The position numbers were made by a program, and so were the translations under genes. Shown here in pieces: positions 11,572-23,959 of a stretch of DNA of 49,905 nucleotides; the stretch's first letter is position 1; every line of letters begins with the position of its first letter. The stretch comes from Mycoplasmataceae bacterium (lineage in GTDB: Bacteria > Bacillota_I > Bacilli_A > Mycoplasmatales > Hepatoplasmataceae). The notes below the pieces were generated by a model. The model did not search any database. It worked only from the letters and a program-made list of their open reading frames with translations, and was not told where the DNA came from. The stretch spans positions 1 to 49,905 of the forward strand of contig WTBJ01000007.1 in assembly GCA_013139135.1 (NCBI GenBank), written 5' to 3'.

Positions 11572-13653
11572 ATGATAAAAAGAGAATATCCGATTTCAAA
11601 GTTTAGAAACATTGGAATAATGGCGCATATTGATGCTGGGAAAACAACAACAACCGAAAGAGTTTTATATCATACCGGAAAGCTTCATAAAATTGGGGAA
11701 ACTCATGATGGTAATTCACAAATGGACTGAATGGAACAAGAAAAAGAACGTGGAATCACAATCACTTCTGCAGCTACAACTGCAATTTGAAACAATCATC
11801 GTATCAATATTATTGATACTCCAGGACATGTTGATTTTACTGTTGAAGTTGAACGTTCATTACGAGTGTTAGATGGTGCTGTTACTCTTTTAGATGGACA
11901 AGCAGGGGTTGAACCACAAACTGAAACTGTTTGAAGACAAGCATCGAAATATAATGTTCCGAGAATTATTTTTGTAAATAAAATGGATAAAACAGGGGCT
12001 GATTTTGATTATTCGGTCAAAACTATTCGTAGTCGATTAGGTGCCACTGTTGCATCATTACATATTCCTGTCGGTGCTGAAACTAGCTTTCATGGCTTTA
12101 TTGATGTACTAAAAATGAAGCTTTATAAATTTGATTCTGGCGCTGACGAAAATTACACTGAAGAAGAAGTTCCAGCTGAATTTATTGAGCAAGCAAAAGA
12201 AAAAAGACAAGAGTTAATTGAAACGGTTTCTGAGTGAGACGAAGAAATGATGATGAAAATTCTTGATGAAAAGGAAATTTCATTAGAAGAAATTAATGTT
12301 GCAATTAGAAAAGCTGTTATTTCTGGGGAATTTCATTTAATTCTTTGCGGTTCTGCTTATAAAAATATTGGTGTTAAACATTTATTAGATGCTGTTATTG
12401 CATATTTACCTTCACCAATTGATATTCCAGCGATTAGCGGCGAAGATCTAGATGGTAATCCAATTCAAAGACACGCTGATGACAATGAACCATTTTCAGC
12501 TTTAGCATTTAAAATCATGACTGATCCCTATGTTGGAAAATTAACTTTTTTTAGAGTTTATTCTGGAACATTATCAGCTGGTTCATATGTTTATAATTCA
12601 ACAAAAGGAAAAAAAGAACGAGTCGGACGAATTTTACAAATGCACGCTAATTCTCGTTCTGAAATTGATGGTGTTGTTGCTGGGGAAATCGCTGCAGCGA
12701 TTGGTTTGAAATCTACTGTAACAGGAGATACTTTAACTGATGAAAAAAATAAAGTTCTTCTTGAATCAATGGTCTTTCCAGAACCAGTTATATCTTTAGC
12801 GATTGAACCAAAAACAAAACAAGATCAAGACCGATTAAGTTTAGCACTTAGTAAATTATCTGATGAAGATCCAACTTTTAGAACTCATATGGATCACGAA
12901 ACAGGACAAACAATTATTTCTGGAATGGGTGAATTACACCTTGAAATAATTGCTGACAGATTAAAAAGAGAGTTTAATGTGCAATCAAATGTTGGTGCAC
13001 CACAAGTTTCTTATCGAGAAACATTAAAAGGTAACGCTGATATTGAATCTAAATATATTAAACAATCTGGTGGCCGAGGACAATATGGGCATGTTAAGAT
13101 TAAATTTGAAACAAACCCAGATAAGGGATTTGAATTCATCAATAAAATTGTTGGTGGAAAAATTCCTCGAGAATACATTAATTCAATTAAAGCGGGATTG
13201 ATTGAAGCTATGGCCGGCGGAGTTATTGCTGGTTATCCAGTAATTGATGTAAAAGCAACTCTTTACGACGGTTCTTATCATGAAGTTGACTCTTCAGAAA
13301 TGGCTTATAAAATTGCTGCTTCAATGGCAATGAAAAAAGCTGCTAAGGAAGCCCAAGGGGTTTTATTGGAACCAATCATGGCAGTTGAGGTTACAACACC
13401 AACAGATTATTTCGGAGACATTATGGGAGACATTTCATCTCGTCGTGGTCTTATCAATGGTCAAGAAGAAAGAGGGAATGCTCAGGTTATTAAAGCCGAT
13501 GTTCCTCTTTCTGAGATGTTTGGGTATTCAACTCAACTTCGTTCAATGTCGCAAGGTCGAGCAGTTTATTCAATGCAATTTTCGCATTATAATACAACAC
13601 CAAAATTTATTGCTGAAAAAATAATTAGTGAACGAGGCGAAATAAGTAGATAA
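11572..13653 (+). CDS. fusA: Elongation factor G
   Basis: 693 codons, full length. This GTPase drives translocation on the ribosome. The P-loop [12 protein letters not shown] is near residue 18, then [14 protein letters not shown] and the NKMD specificity motif. Domain IV (YGHVKIKFE region) and the C-terminal [10 protein letters not shown] are intact. The gene needs TGA read as Trp in at least four places, including [11 protein letters not shown]. The ribosome site AAGGGG lies about 20 nt before the ATG. In related Mollicutes tuf follows directly; here a block of envelope genes intervenes and no terminator is visible in the 27 nt after fusA. Confidence 0.98.
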
Positions 13654-13680
13654 CACTTAAAATGTATTATTACTTACTTT

Positions 13681-15213
13681 ATGAAAATAATAATAATTTC
13701 AAAAAACAAGAATAACATTCAATTAATTAAAAGCGCCTTTAATCTTAATGATGCGGAATTTTTTGTTTCATCATCAAATCCGAATAATTTGGCAAGATAT
13801 GAAAGAATATATACAGATATAATTTTTGATTTTAATTTAAAACAAAATCAAAAATTATATTTTTTTATGACAACAGAAATGTCAAAATTAAAATATCAAA
13901 CGGATGTTCGTAATTTCTCTTTATTTCAACGTAATCTTTTAATCTCACACAAAATATTGATCGATAATTCGAAAGATTTAGAATCTCTTTCAGCAAATTC
14001 AATGATTTATGATTTAATTTGTGAAAAAATTATTTTTTCTGATTCATCAATTAAATCTTTTGAAACAAATAATTTAAGAAAAATCTTAATTTATGGCGGA
14101 ATCCTCTCTAAAAATGGCATAACTTATTCTTTAATTAATAAAATGGAACATTTAAGCACGGATGAAAAAAAATTATTTTACATTTGAGTTCCTTTAAATA
14201 ATATTTCACAAAATAATAAATTTATAAAAAAATTGATTGAAATTGGAATCAACATAATTTTTACTCCAAAACATTTAACCGAGCTTGAAAAGCCCAAAAG
14301 TTGAATTAGATGATGATCGCTTAAGAGTGTTCAAGTTTCAAATAAATATTTTGCATTAGAATCTCAATATGCTTTTAATAAAACTTTTTTTAATGTTGCG
14401 ATTCATTATTCAGGTATTAGTTATTATAATGGAGAGATTTTGCTACGAACAAATTCAGTTACAAATATTATTTATTTCCACAATGATGTTTTTTTTGAAA
14501 AAGCAAATAGAAAAAGATTAGTCCGAATTAAAAAAATTCTTTACAAATATGATGAATTGATCTTTATTTCACCACTGTCGAGAGAGTCATTTATTAATTT
14601 ATTTCCCCGCGCTAAAGATAAAAAGTGTTTAATAAATGAAAATACTGTTAGACAGGATTTTGAAACGAATGTTTTGCGCCCGATTAAAAATATTGAAAAG
14701 ACAATTACAATTTTGAATATTTCGCGAGATTCGACTGATAAAAGATTAGATAAGCTAATTACAATTTTTGATCTTTTGTCACAAAATTTTCCTGATTATA
14801 CGTACAAATTAACCATTTTATTAACAAGAACTTATGGAGGAAAAACAACCTTTGCAAAAGAATTAAATAAGTCAAAATATAAGAAAAATATCACGATTTA
14901 CAAAGATGTTGATGTGAAACAATTTATGCTAAAATCTGATATTTTATTGATAACTTCTGATTATGAAAACGGACCACTGGTTGCTTTGGAGGCTGCCTCT
15001 TTAGGTGTAAATTTTATTTCAAATAATGTTTCTGGACCAAAGTATTTAAACAAAAAATATAATTTAGGAAAAATTGTTGATTTAAAAGAACTAAATAATA
15101 ATGTAATTGGCGAAATTCATAATTATATTTTAAACAATGAGAGACCAAGATTCAATTTAGTAAATTACAATTTATCTTCCATGATACAATTTAAAAAGAC
15201 ATGATGTAAATAG
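13681..15213 (+). CDS. GT4-type glycosyltransferase
   Basis: 510 codons. The C-terminal third has the GT-B donor-binding half: ILNISRDSTDKRLDKLI, then the segment KSDILLITSDYENGPLVALE near residue 425, which is the E-x7-E-like signature of retaining GT4 enzymes, and VSGPKYL. The N-terminal 330 residues are poorly conserved, with repeated basic and aromatic residues, and should hold the acceptor. There is no signal peptide or clear membrane segment. It starts 27 nt after fusA without a visible terminator or promoter, and is followed after 2 nt by a TagB/TagF-like gene. Acceptor unknown; a role in glycolipid or phospho-polymer assembly is inferred from the neighbours. Confidence 0.8.
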
Positions 15214-15215
15214 AT

Positions 15216-16406
15216 ATGAAATTTTTTATTAATAGAAAAATTAAAATAATGCTTTTTGATGAAAAAGGCGATCAATTAAAAACTGTTCTTGATTTATTAA
15301 AAAATGATAAAGATTTTATGAAAAAAATTAAATTTTATAGTTTAGATAGTTTTATTCCAAAGTTTCAAATGAAACACACTCGTAACAACAATTCTAAGTT
15401 AAAAATTTTTCTTTTAAATTATTCTAAACAAAAATTTTTAGATCAAATGGATTTAATTTTGAGCCATTCTTGATTAGCTCATTACTATCGTGGTTATAAA
15501 AAATCACAAAAATCACCACTTCACATTGATTTTTTTCATGGAACTTTGGCTAAAAATCCCGCCAAATTTTTACATGCAAAATCAACAACAATAGATTATA
15601 TTTTATCTCCGGATGAATATACAACTAATGTACTTAAAAAATACGGTTGAAAAGATGAAAAGATTTTGAAATTTGGATATCCACGCATGGATTTTTATGA
15701 TCAATTATTAAAAACATCCATTGATCATATTTGAAACATTGTATTGCCAGCAAGAAATAAAGACATTATTTTATTTTGTCCAACTTGAATAGGATATAAA
15801 GTTTCAAATCCTTTAACTAGTGAAAGTTTTGGAAAAGATGATAAGATTTTAAAATCATTAAATTCAAAAATGGAAACTAAACATATTGATGAACGAGATC
15901 ATTCCGGACCAATAATTTATGATTTGAACCCAATTTTAAAAAATATTGATAATAATGAAATTTTAGTTAATTCATTTCATGATAATTTGGGCGCTCTTGG
16001 AAATGTTAAGTTTTCATGAGATGAAATTTATAATGATAAAATACTTCAAAAAAGAAAAGATTTTGAGCAAATTCCATCATGAATGATTATGTTGATTTCT
16101 AAAAAATTAATTACTGATTATTCTTCAATAATTTTTGATTATGTGAAATTATTTCCCAATAAGGATAATTATGAATTTTATCAGCCAGATAAAGATATGA
16201 CACAAGATGAATTTACAATTAAAATTTATGCTAAATATTATAAAACTTGAGGTAATGGATTGATTCCTGATATTCATAAAATTAACTTAAATTCAAAAGA
16301 ATTTAAGAGCTATGCAGATGATTATAAAGTTAGTTCAACAATTCTTATTTCAAATTTTATTAAAGACAAAGTAAATAAAAAAAACTTGAAAGATTTTTTA
16401 AATTAG
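15216..16406 (+). CDS. CDP-glycerol glycerophosphotransferase (TagB/TagF family)
   Basis: 396 codons, the size of TagB-like primases and TagF catalytic domains. The family moves glycerol-phosphate from CDP-glycerol to a lipid-linked acceptor or growing poly(glycerol-phosphate). Family motifs seen are FFHGTLAK (catalytic His about 108), GYPRMDFY, LFCPTWIG, NSFHD and ITDYSSIIFDY near residue 300. An N-terminal basic segment (MKFFINRKIKI) could contact the membrane. It fits with the TagD-like enzymes in the block on the other side of rpsL-fusA, which would supply CDP-glycerol, and with glpF/glpK, which would supply glycerol-3-phosphate. Whether it adds one unit or a polymer cannot be told. Confidence 0.88.
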
Positions 16407-16421
16407 GAGCAGAAAAAAATA

Positions 16422-17618
16422 ATGAAAATAATATATATAATAAATGCCGGGTTTAGTAGTTATCTACGAACCGGCGGCTTAGAAAAATATTTGCGAGAAA
16501 TATATGATGATAATATTAATTTAAACTTTGTTGAAATTTCCAAACAGTATAGTAATAACCCCAAATACATGACTGGAAAACGCGATAATGTTTTTTATAA
16601 TACTCCCGAAAAGTTTTATCATAATTCCAATGGTAATCTTGACGGCAGCGATTCTCATACCGACTATACAGACTATATTGATTATTTTAATGATTATTTC
16701 AATCATATTAACAATTCTATTATTATATTGAATTTTTCAATTCTTAAATTAAAAAAAATAAACAGAATGATTTTATTTAATAATGATATATTTTTTGTCG
16801 ATCATGGAATGACTCCATCATATTTATTTTGTCCAACAAAGTCATATTACACATCATCAAAAATAAAGATCGATAAAAGATTCAATTTACTTAAATCTAA
16901 GTTTATTCTTAGAATTGATAAATATCGCACAAGGAAAAAATGATTGCCAATACGAGAAATAAAAATAATTGTTTACACTGAGGAAAATAAAAAAATTTGA
17001 ATGAAGTATTATAATTTTCGTGATGATCAATTTATTATCATTCCTTTATCTTCAACACGAAAGCAATTATTAACAAATAATGAATTGAATAGTTTTGCAA
17101 CTAGAAAGTATGATTTGGGTTATTTAGGTCGTTATGATCAAATACAAAAAAACTTGAAATTAGCAAATGGAATTATTGAACGTTCAAAAAAAAGCGCACT
17201 TTTTGCTGGATATGATTTTCCCGCTTCCCCAGCAAGTTTTTATTTGAAAAGTAAATATATCAATAATATTTTTTATTGAGATAGAGATCCGAAATTATTT
17301 TATTCTCAAGTAAAATACACTATTCATACATCAAGATTTGAGGGGTTTGGTTATTCACTACTTGAATCAATGGAAAATGGCGTACCCGTTATATTATTAA
17401 ATTCATTCCCGGCAGCAAAATATATCGTTGGTGAAAATAACGAACGAGGTTTTCTTTTTAAAAATAAAAAACAAGCAATTCATTTCATTAGGTCTAAAGC
17501 AAATAATGAAGAATTATGAAGACAAAAATCACAATCTTGCTCTAATTGAATTAAATCAGAACAAGATAATTTTGTATTTAAAAAAGAGTGAAAAAAGATA
17601 TTAAATAACGAATATTAA
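16422..17618 (+). CDS. GT4-type glycosyltransferase
   Basis: 398 codons. The N terminus IIYIINAGFSSYLRTGGLEKYL is a typical GT4 start with a glycine-rich acceptor loop. The C-terminal half carries LGYLGRYDQIQKNLKLANGI and the donor-site signature SRFEGFGYSLLESMENGVPV near residue 304. A low-complexity stretch rich in Asn, Asp and Tyr lies at residues 60-95. The ATG follows the ribosome site AGGAGC about 8 nt upstream. It lies 15 nt after the glycerophosphotransferase gene and 1 nt before the membrane protein. Sugar and acceptor not predictable; UDP-glucose from GalU is a plausible donor. Confidence 0.87.
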
Positions 17619-17619
17619 A

Positions 17620-19767
17620 ATGGAAAAATTATATAAAAACATTATTATAAATACATTTACAAAAAAAGACTACGATTTTGTTTCTAAAAAATACGGAAAT
17701 GATTTTTTTGTTTATTTTAACAAAAATAATGTTTCTTATAATTCTCCCAATTTTCTTGAAAAAAATATTGCGACCGTAAAACATCACTATAAAAAAAATA
17801 ATATATCAATAATAAATATACTTAAAACCCCTTTAAAAACAAAAGAAATTTTAAGATTGCGAAAACAAAATAAAATTGATAAAATTTTTTCAATTTCTCC
17901 AAATGGAAAAAACATTTCAATACTCGTTAAAAGTAAGAGAATTTGAAGATTGCATGATAAATACGAGATAAATCGTGCGTTTATTTATGAGAATAAAACT
18001 TTACCCAAAAACATTGAATCAGAAGATAACATTAATTTATTTTACAAGCAAGTTTTTAAAAATAAAAGTTTGGTTTTAACACCTTTTTCAAGGTTGACAA
18101 ACAATCATTATTTTTTTCGTGACAACTTAATTTCAAAAACACAAAATCTTGATTTTCAAGTTGAAAAGTTTCTTTTTGTTAATAATCGTAACGACTTTAA
18201 TTCATTATTTGATGATTTGAATAAAAAATTTGGATACAATAAATATTCCATAAAAAGAAAGAAGATAAATTCTTCAAATTTTAAAAATGTTGAAAAAAAA
18301 ATATCAGAATTAAACTCTAATTCTAACGTGGAATTGAGTTTGAAACGAAACATTCCTATTCCTGGAAACACAAAAACAAAAAATATGAAATATGAAAATA
18401 ATTATATTCATGTTAATTATTTGTTAGAAAATGAAACGAATATAATTGAACAAAAAGTTTTCGTTGCTGATAAAAATCTATCTAATTCAATCGAGGCAAT
18501 AAAAATTCAAAACAAAATTTTTACTATTGCCACTAAAGAGCATTCTGTTAGAAAAATAAACAAAAAGATAATGAGAAAATTTCTATTATCTTTTATTAGT
18601 ATAATAGTCTTCTTTGTATTACTTTGATTTACTTTTACTCATGTTTTTGACTATAAAACAGTCAATTCTTCGCTTGCTTTAATTAATGAAAGTTGACAAA
18701 CACCATGACCATATATATTATTGATGAATTGATTTATTACAACAACTTTCAATATTTTATTGATTGTGATTTTTTCATTGTCGATGAAAAAAAAGATCAG
18801 TGGAAAGCAACTTTGAAATTTTTTCCTTGCGAGTCAAATTAAATTTCTTACTCTATCATTGACCGGAAATTATTTTTTAGCAATGTTTGTTTGAGGGATA
18901 TATATTTCAACATTCATGGATCGACCGAAGCGTGCTGTAATTGGTCTAGTGGCGACAATTACAATAATAAGAGGATTATTAAAACTTGCTTTTGGTTCAG
19001 TATTTTTAATTCTTGGATCAATAGTTATTTTAAATAATTTTGATAGCGGCTCTTTGAATCTTCATTTTAATTCAGATTTTCTTAACAATAATTATTACCT
19101 CTTCATTGTTATTGTTGCCTGAATTGGGTTATTTTTTGCAACCGCTTCATCTGTAATAATTGCTGGAATGATTTTATGAAAACCAATTCATGATTTATTT
19201 CTTTACTTATATTTAAAATATAAGTCTCTCTTTAGGAAAAATTTATATTTTCATAATCAAACGATCATGGAAAACAACTTAATTGAAATTAGAAAATCAT
19301 TTTTTGAGCGTTTTAAAAATAAAGAATTCATGACGAGAGCCTCAGTATTAATTTTTGTATTTATTTTTTTAGAAGCAATTGAAACTATTTCAATTGTTAA
19401 TTTAATTACATACTCATATGGACTTGATGGCAGAACATTTTCAGTCGTTAAAATTGCTGGACTAAGATCGATTGTAAATAATTTTTCAAAAGCGCTACCA
19501 TTTATTCCTTCTGGATTAGTGATTATTGATTCTCTTTTAAAAAATATTTATTATTCAATTTTTAGTTTAATGTCGGTTAATAACTCATGGCCACCCCCGT
19601 ATGATGACGTGGAAGGCGTAACTGAGCTTTCTAATCAAGCGGCATTTTTAACTCGATTTTTTAATTTATATTTAAGACTTATTGTTGCAACAATATTTTC
19701 ATTCTTCATATTTATGAAAATATTTCTTTATAATTTAAGAGATAAAATAGAATTGAAAACCAGATAA
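17620..19767 (+). CDS. Large membrane protein with a C-terminal flippase/LPG-synthase-TM-like domain
   Basis: 715 codons. About 315 hydrophilic residues, in which I recognise no domain, are followed from near residue 318 by seven or eight hydrophobic segments. The membrane part resembles the lysylphosphatidylglycerol synthase transmembrane family (YbhN/UPF0104, the MprF flippase half): a PFIPSGLVIID segment stands where the family has P-x-PGG-x-G, and AAFLTRFFNLYLRLIV matches the conserved A-x-L-x-R helix. Such proteins often lie in polysaccharide clusters and may flip or hold lipid-linked intermediates. The MprF synthase domain is absent. It starts 1 nt after the GT4 gene and its stop overlaps the next start (TAATGA). 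Family assignment is from residue pattern only. Confidence 0.65.
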
Positions 19768-21611
19768 TGATTAAGAAAATAACATCAATAGTATTTTTCG
19801 AGCAAAACCAAAAGGAAAATGTTTCATATAATTTAAAAATTTATAATGAAACTCCTAATCTTGAAGTACTTGTAATACATTTTAATAGTTTTGACATACA
19901 AAATTTTGAAAATAGATTTCCAAATATTACTTTTTTAAATTTTCACGGAACGAAAAATTATAACGATATTGTAAAAAAACTTTTATTAACGATTGAAACA
20001 GAATATGTTTTGCTCTCGTTTATTTCTGATGTCCCAATTCATGGCAAGTTTTTGGAAATAGATAAATTACTACAAAGTGAACAATTTGATTTGATTACCA
20101 ATAGATTTAAAGGGGTTAAATTAATATTAAATAACATATATTCTGTTAAGCTATTCTCTTTGGTAATAAATAATTTTGATGACAAACACCAAAATTTAAT
20201 AAATTACAAAGAGTTATTAACATCAATATTTTTTAAAAGTGAAAAATATTCCTCTAATCCCTTTTATTTAGACTATTCTTTTATTTTTTATAATAATTGA
20301 TTTTTTACTAATGAAAAAGATAAATCAAATACTGATGAAAAATTAATTAATAAAATTTTCCTGCATCAATTTTTTACATTGCTTAATTTTTTAAATATTG
20401 ATAAATCATTCAAATGATTTAATTTATCTTCTAAACTATTTCTTAGAGAAATAGTTTATACCAAAGGAAAATATTCGCTATTTCCCCATTTTTTACATGT
20501 TTGTTGATATTTATTTAAGAATAAAAATTGGTCATTTTCAACAAAAATATTTTCATTAATTTTTCTTTTTAAAAATACATTTTTTGCCACATTAATGTTT
20601 GATACTAAACAAGTGAAAATTAGTTCTAAAACTCCGTTTAGAAATGAAAATACTGATAGTGAATTATTACCAATTTTGCATCAGGAATTAAGAACAACAT
20701 TTAAAAAATTACTAGATGAATTATATGAAAATAACATAAAATTAATTGCTCACTCAGGCACATCATTAGCAATCGAAAGAAATAATCAATTTATTCCATG
20801 AGATGATGATTTAGATTTTTTTATTAGTATTAAAGATTTAGTTAATAACTATGAAAAAATTGTTGAAATTGCTAAGAAATATCAATACGATTTTATTGGA
20901 TTTAGCAATGAAGACGGAATTTTTAATTATCACTGCTTTAAATTTGTTAAAGATATGAATTTTACATCTTTAACAGAAGACAAAATTAAGTATCCTGCAA
21001 TATTGTTTATTGATGTTTGGTTAACCGCGCCACTTCAATCATTGAGTTTTTATAAAGAACAAAGAAAAAATGGTGCTTTGTATTTACCAAAAAGAAATCA
21101 AAAAAGTTATTTTTTGACTCCTTTTTATTATTTCAGATGAAGATGAATACCTTACCGGCCAAGTTTAACTACTAATTTTGCTGTTAACTATTTAGGTTTT
21201 ATTAATCCACTAAAAAAAAGTAATCGAAAAATTGCAAAAGTAACTGAGGATAATTTACTATTAAATGGGAATTGAAACATTTTAAACCGTACTGACAGGT
21301 ATGCACTAAGGTATGAAACATATAATCCAAATGAAACAGAATTTGAAACTCTCGATGATTTAAATATTTTAGTGGTTGAAAATAATATTGAATTGATTAT
21401 AAAGGCATATGGAGATAATTGAAAATATGACATTAAAAAATCTACCCCCCATAGTTTAAAATGAATTAATCGCCAATATGCTATTAATCAAAATTTTTTA
21501 TTAAAATTTAATAAAAAAACTTATAGCCTTGAGATTCATAAACAACTAAATGATCCGAAATACGATATGGAATTAATTAATAAAATAAGAAGCTATCATA
21601 ATTCTCTTTAA
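19767..21611 (+). CDS. Two-part protein: degenerate glycosyltransferase-like N half, LicD C half
   Basis: 614 codons. The first 180 residues follow a GT-A-like pattern (strand LEVLVIHFNS, then TEYVLLSFISDVPIHGKFLE), but the expected DxD is replaced by ISDVP, so it may no longer catalyse. A hydrophobic aromatic stretch lies at about residues 200-275. From about residue 325 it is a LicD domain with AHSGTSLAIERNNQFIPWDD, then DLDFF and FIDVWL, plus 120 further residues. This is the third LicD domain in the region, but on a different architecture from the tandem pair. Its start overlaps the stop of the membrane protein. It is the last gene before tuf. Confidence 0.75.
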
Positions 21612-21729
21612 TTTTTTAAATATTGCCTCCACGGCTTTTTATTAATAAAAAAACATAAAACAAATTTCAAAACGATTAGACGAATTTATAAATAACAAAA
21701 GTTTTATTTTTAATAAATAAAATTTTTGT

Positions 21730-21735
21730 TAAAAT
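21730..21735 (+). promoter_or_regulatory. Candidate -10 box (TAAAAT) of tuf
   Basis: The 220-nt gap 21612-21831 has, in order, a TTTTTTAAATATT copy (21612-21624), a small GCC-loop-GGC hairpin with T5 (21625-21640) that may end the upstream operon, and TTTTTGTTAAAATG, whose TAAAAT could be an extended -10 box. A long leader of roughly 90 nt would precede tuf. No -35 box is convincing. The tuf ATG has AAAAGGAAAAAG upstream. Confidence 0.4.
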
Positions 21736-21831
21736 GTTAAAGAGTATTTACATTATTTGTATTTACTTTTATATAACGTTATAGATAAAATAAATAAATT
21801 ATCTAATATAAAAAAGAAAAGGAAAAAGAAT

Positions 21832-23016
21832 ATGGCAAAAGAACAATTTGATCGTTCAAAAGAACATGTTAATATTGGAACTATTGGTCACGTTGATCAC
21901 GGTAAAACTACATTAACAGCAGCCATCACTACTGTTTTAGCAAAACAAGGTGGCGGTGTTGCGATGGATTATGCTTCGATTGATAACGCTCCTGAAGAAA
22001 AAGAGCGAGGTATTACAATTAATACTGCCCATGTTGAATACGAAACAGCTATTAGACACTACGCCCATATTGATGCGCCGGGGCATGCCGATTATGTTAA
22101 AAACATGATTACTGGTGCAGCACAAATGGACGGAGCTATTTTGGTGGTTTCAGCAACTGATGGACCAATGCCACAAACTCGTGAACATATCTTGTTATCA
22201 AAACAAGTTGGAATCAAAAAATTGATGGTTTTCATCAATAAATGCGACATGATTGATGATGAAGAAATGTTAGAGCTTGTTGAAATGGAAGTTAGAGACT
22301 TATTAGACCAATATGGTTATGATGGCGACAAAACACCATTTTTTAGAGGATCAGCATTAAAAGCACTTGAAGGCGACGATAAATATCAAAAAATTTTACT
22401 TGATATGATGGACGAAGCTGACACATATTTTCCTGCTCCAATCAAAGACACTGATAAGCCATTCCTATTGCCTGTTGAAGATGTATTTACAATCACAGGT
22501 CGAGGAACTGTTGCTACAGGTCGAGTGGAACGTGGAAAAATAAACATTAATCAAGAGGTTGAAATTGTTGGTGTCAAAGACACTAGAAAAACAATTGTAA
22601 CTGGAATTGAAATGTTTAGAAAATTACTTGATTACGCTGAATCTGGTGATAATGTTGGTTTATTACTACGTGGAGTAGACCGAGAAGGAATCCAAAGGGG
22701 ACAAGTAATTTGTAAACCTGGATCAATTACACCACATAAAGTTTTTAAAGCTAAAGTTTATGCGCTAAAAAAAGAAGAAGGTGGAAGACACACTCCATTC
22801 TTCTCAAATTATCGGCCACAAATTTATTTAAGAACAACTGATGTGACTGCGACTATTGAACTTCCTGAGGGAACTGAAATGGTAATGCCTGGTGATAATC
22901 TAGATTTGATATTCAACTTAATTGCTCCTGTTGCGATTGAAAATGGAACTAAATTTTCAATTCGTGAAGGCGGACGAACAGTTGGTGCTGGAACAATCAC
23001 TGAAATTATTAAATAA
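21832..23016 (+). CDS. tuf: Elongation factor Tu
   Basis: 394 codons, the standard length. It carries aminoacyl-tRNA to the ribosome as a GTP complex. The P-loop [35 protein letters not shown] and NKCDM are intact, and domains II and III are complete to [10 protein letters not shown]. The reading frame is open further upstream, but the start at 21832 ([14 protein letters not shown]) is fixed by family alignment and the upstream AAAGGAAA. Codon use is less AT-extreme than in neighbours, as expected for a highly expressed gene. It stands alone between its own leader and a strong terminator, separated from rpsL-rpsG-fusA by about 8 kb. Confidence 0.99.
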   Translation: MAKEQFDRSKEHVNIGTIGHVDHGKTTLTAAITTVLAKQGGGVAMDYASIDNAPEEKERGITINTAHVEYETAIRHYAHIDAPGHADYVKNMITGAAQMDGAILVVSATDGPMPQTREHILLSKQVGIKKLMVFINKCDMIDDEEMLELVEMEVRDLLDQYGYDGDKTPFFRGSALKALEGDDKYQKILLDMMDEADTYFPAPIKDTDKPFLLPVEDVFTITGRGTVATGRVERGKININQEVEIVGVKDTRKTIVTGIEMFRKLLDYAESGDNVGLLLRGVDREGIQRGQVICKPGSITPHKVFKAKVYALKKEEGGRHTPFFSNYRPQIYLRTTDVTATIELPEGTEMVMPGDNLDLIFNLIAPVAIENGTKFSIREGGRTVGAGTITEIIK

Positions 23017-23052
23017 TTATTCAATTAATAATTAGTACATTAATGATAATAA

Positions 23053-23084
23053 AAGAATCAAGAAATTTTCTTGGTTCTTTTTTT
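23053..23084 (+). terminator. Intrinsic terminator after tuf
   Basis: A 12-bp stem (23053-23064 with 23068-23079, one G-T pair), a 3-nt loop and a following run of T residues. Confidence 0.9.
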
Positions 23085-23139
23085 CATTATGCCACTAAAT
23101 AAAAGTTAAAAAAAATACTTTTAGGCGGATAATTGTAGT

Positions 23140-23868
23140 GTGGATATTGAAAACAAAAATTCGATAACTTCTTCATCATCCAATGATGCAGATTCTAATT
23201 ATTATATTTATAAAGCAACAATACTTCTAAAGTTTGGCGCTTGAATAAATATAATTTTTGCTGCAATTTTATCTGTATTCATATTCACACTCCCATTGAC
23301 TATTCCTCTTATTATTATTAATACTAAAATCCAAGGCCACCAAATTGACAAGTCAGTTTCGTTTGGAAAAAAGACATCCTCAGCTCTAATTTCCGTGCTA
23401 TTAATTGGTTTTACAGCAATAGTCTTATTCATAGTTATTGATTATTTTGTAATGGGAGTTAATTTTATTGTCCAAGCGTTTTCATCGCTTACTTATCTTT
23501 TAAACGATATTGGTGAAAACATAGATGAATGAAACATTTGAATTGCCGATAATACAGACTTATTAAATGAAGAGTTAACTGATATTTGAAACTCAGCTTC
23601 CACTTCGGGAACTGCGCTAAATTTTATTTTTATGAATTTATTTCCAGATTTTAGTCCGACTCAACCATTTATTCCTCCTGATTTTCAAATCTCTAATGAC
23701 CTAGCAATTTTTAACATTCCAATCATCGATATAAGTTGAAGAATGAGTGAACCACCTCTATGATTCAGCATCTCCATAATTTCAATTGCATCCCTAAGCA
23801 CATTGTTTATTCTAATTGGTTGATACAAAAAAGATGATAAATGAATTCTTACTAAAAATATAAAATAA
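23140..23868 (+). CDS. Membrane protein of unknown function
   Basis: 242 codons from a GTG start; in-frame TAG at 23122 limits extension, and AGGCGG lies about 12 nt before the GTG. About 30 polar, Ser/Asn-rich residues are followed by a hydrophobic segment (INIIFAAILSVFIFTLPLTI), a second one (ALISVLLIGFTAIVLFIVI), a polar outer or inner loop of some 80 residues rich in Asn and acidic residues, and a last helix (ISIISIASLSTLFILIGWY) before a short basic tail. The pattern suggests three membrane spans. I do not recognise the family. Single-gene unit between two terminators, convergent with nrdF. Confidence 0.65.
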
Positions 23869-23875
23869 CTTAAAC

Positions 23876-23905
23876 AAAAACACACACTGCGAAGTGTGTG
23901 TTTTT
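23876..23905 (+). terminator. Intrinsic terminator after the 23140 gene
   Basis: AAAAACACACACT pairs with AGTGTGTGTTTTT around a 4-nt GCGA loop. Symmetrical A and T runs would let it work on both strands. Confidence 0.88.
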
Positions 23906-23959
23906 CATTTATTGATTCTTTGTTAATCAATTTTAGTATGCAAAGATCGAGTAATATTT

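Noticed and set aside
13654-21611. Recent transfer of the glycan block
   Set aside because: Base and codon use (AT-rich, TGA as Trp) is like that of the surroundings, and there are no mobile-element traces at the ends; transfer cannot be shown.
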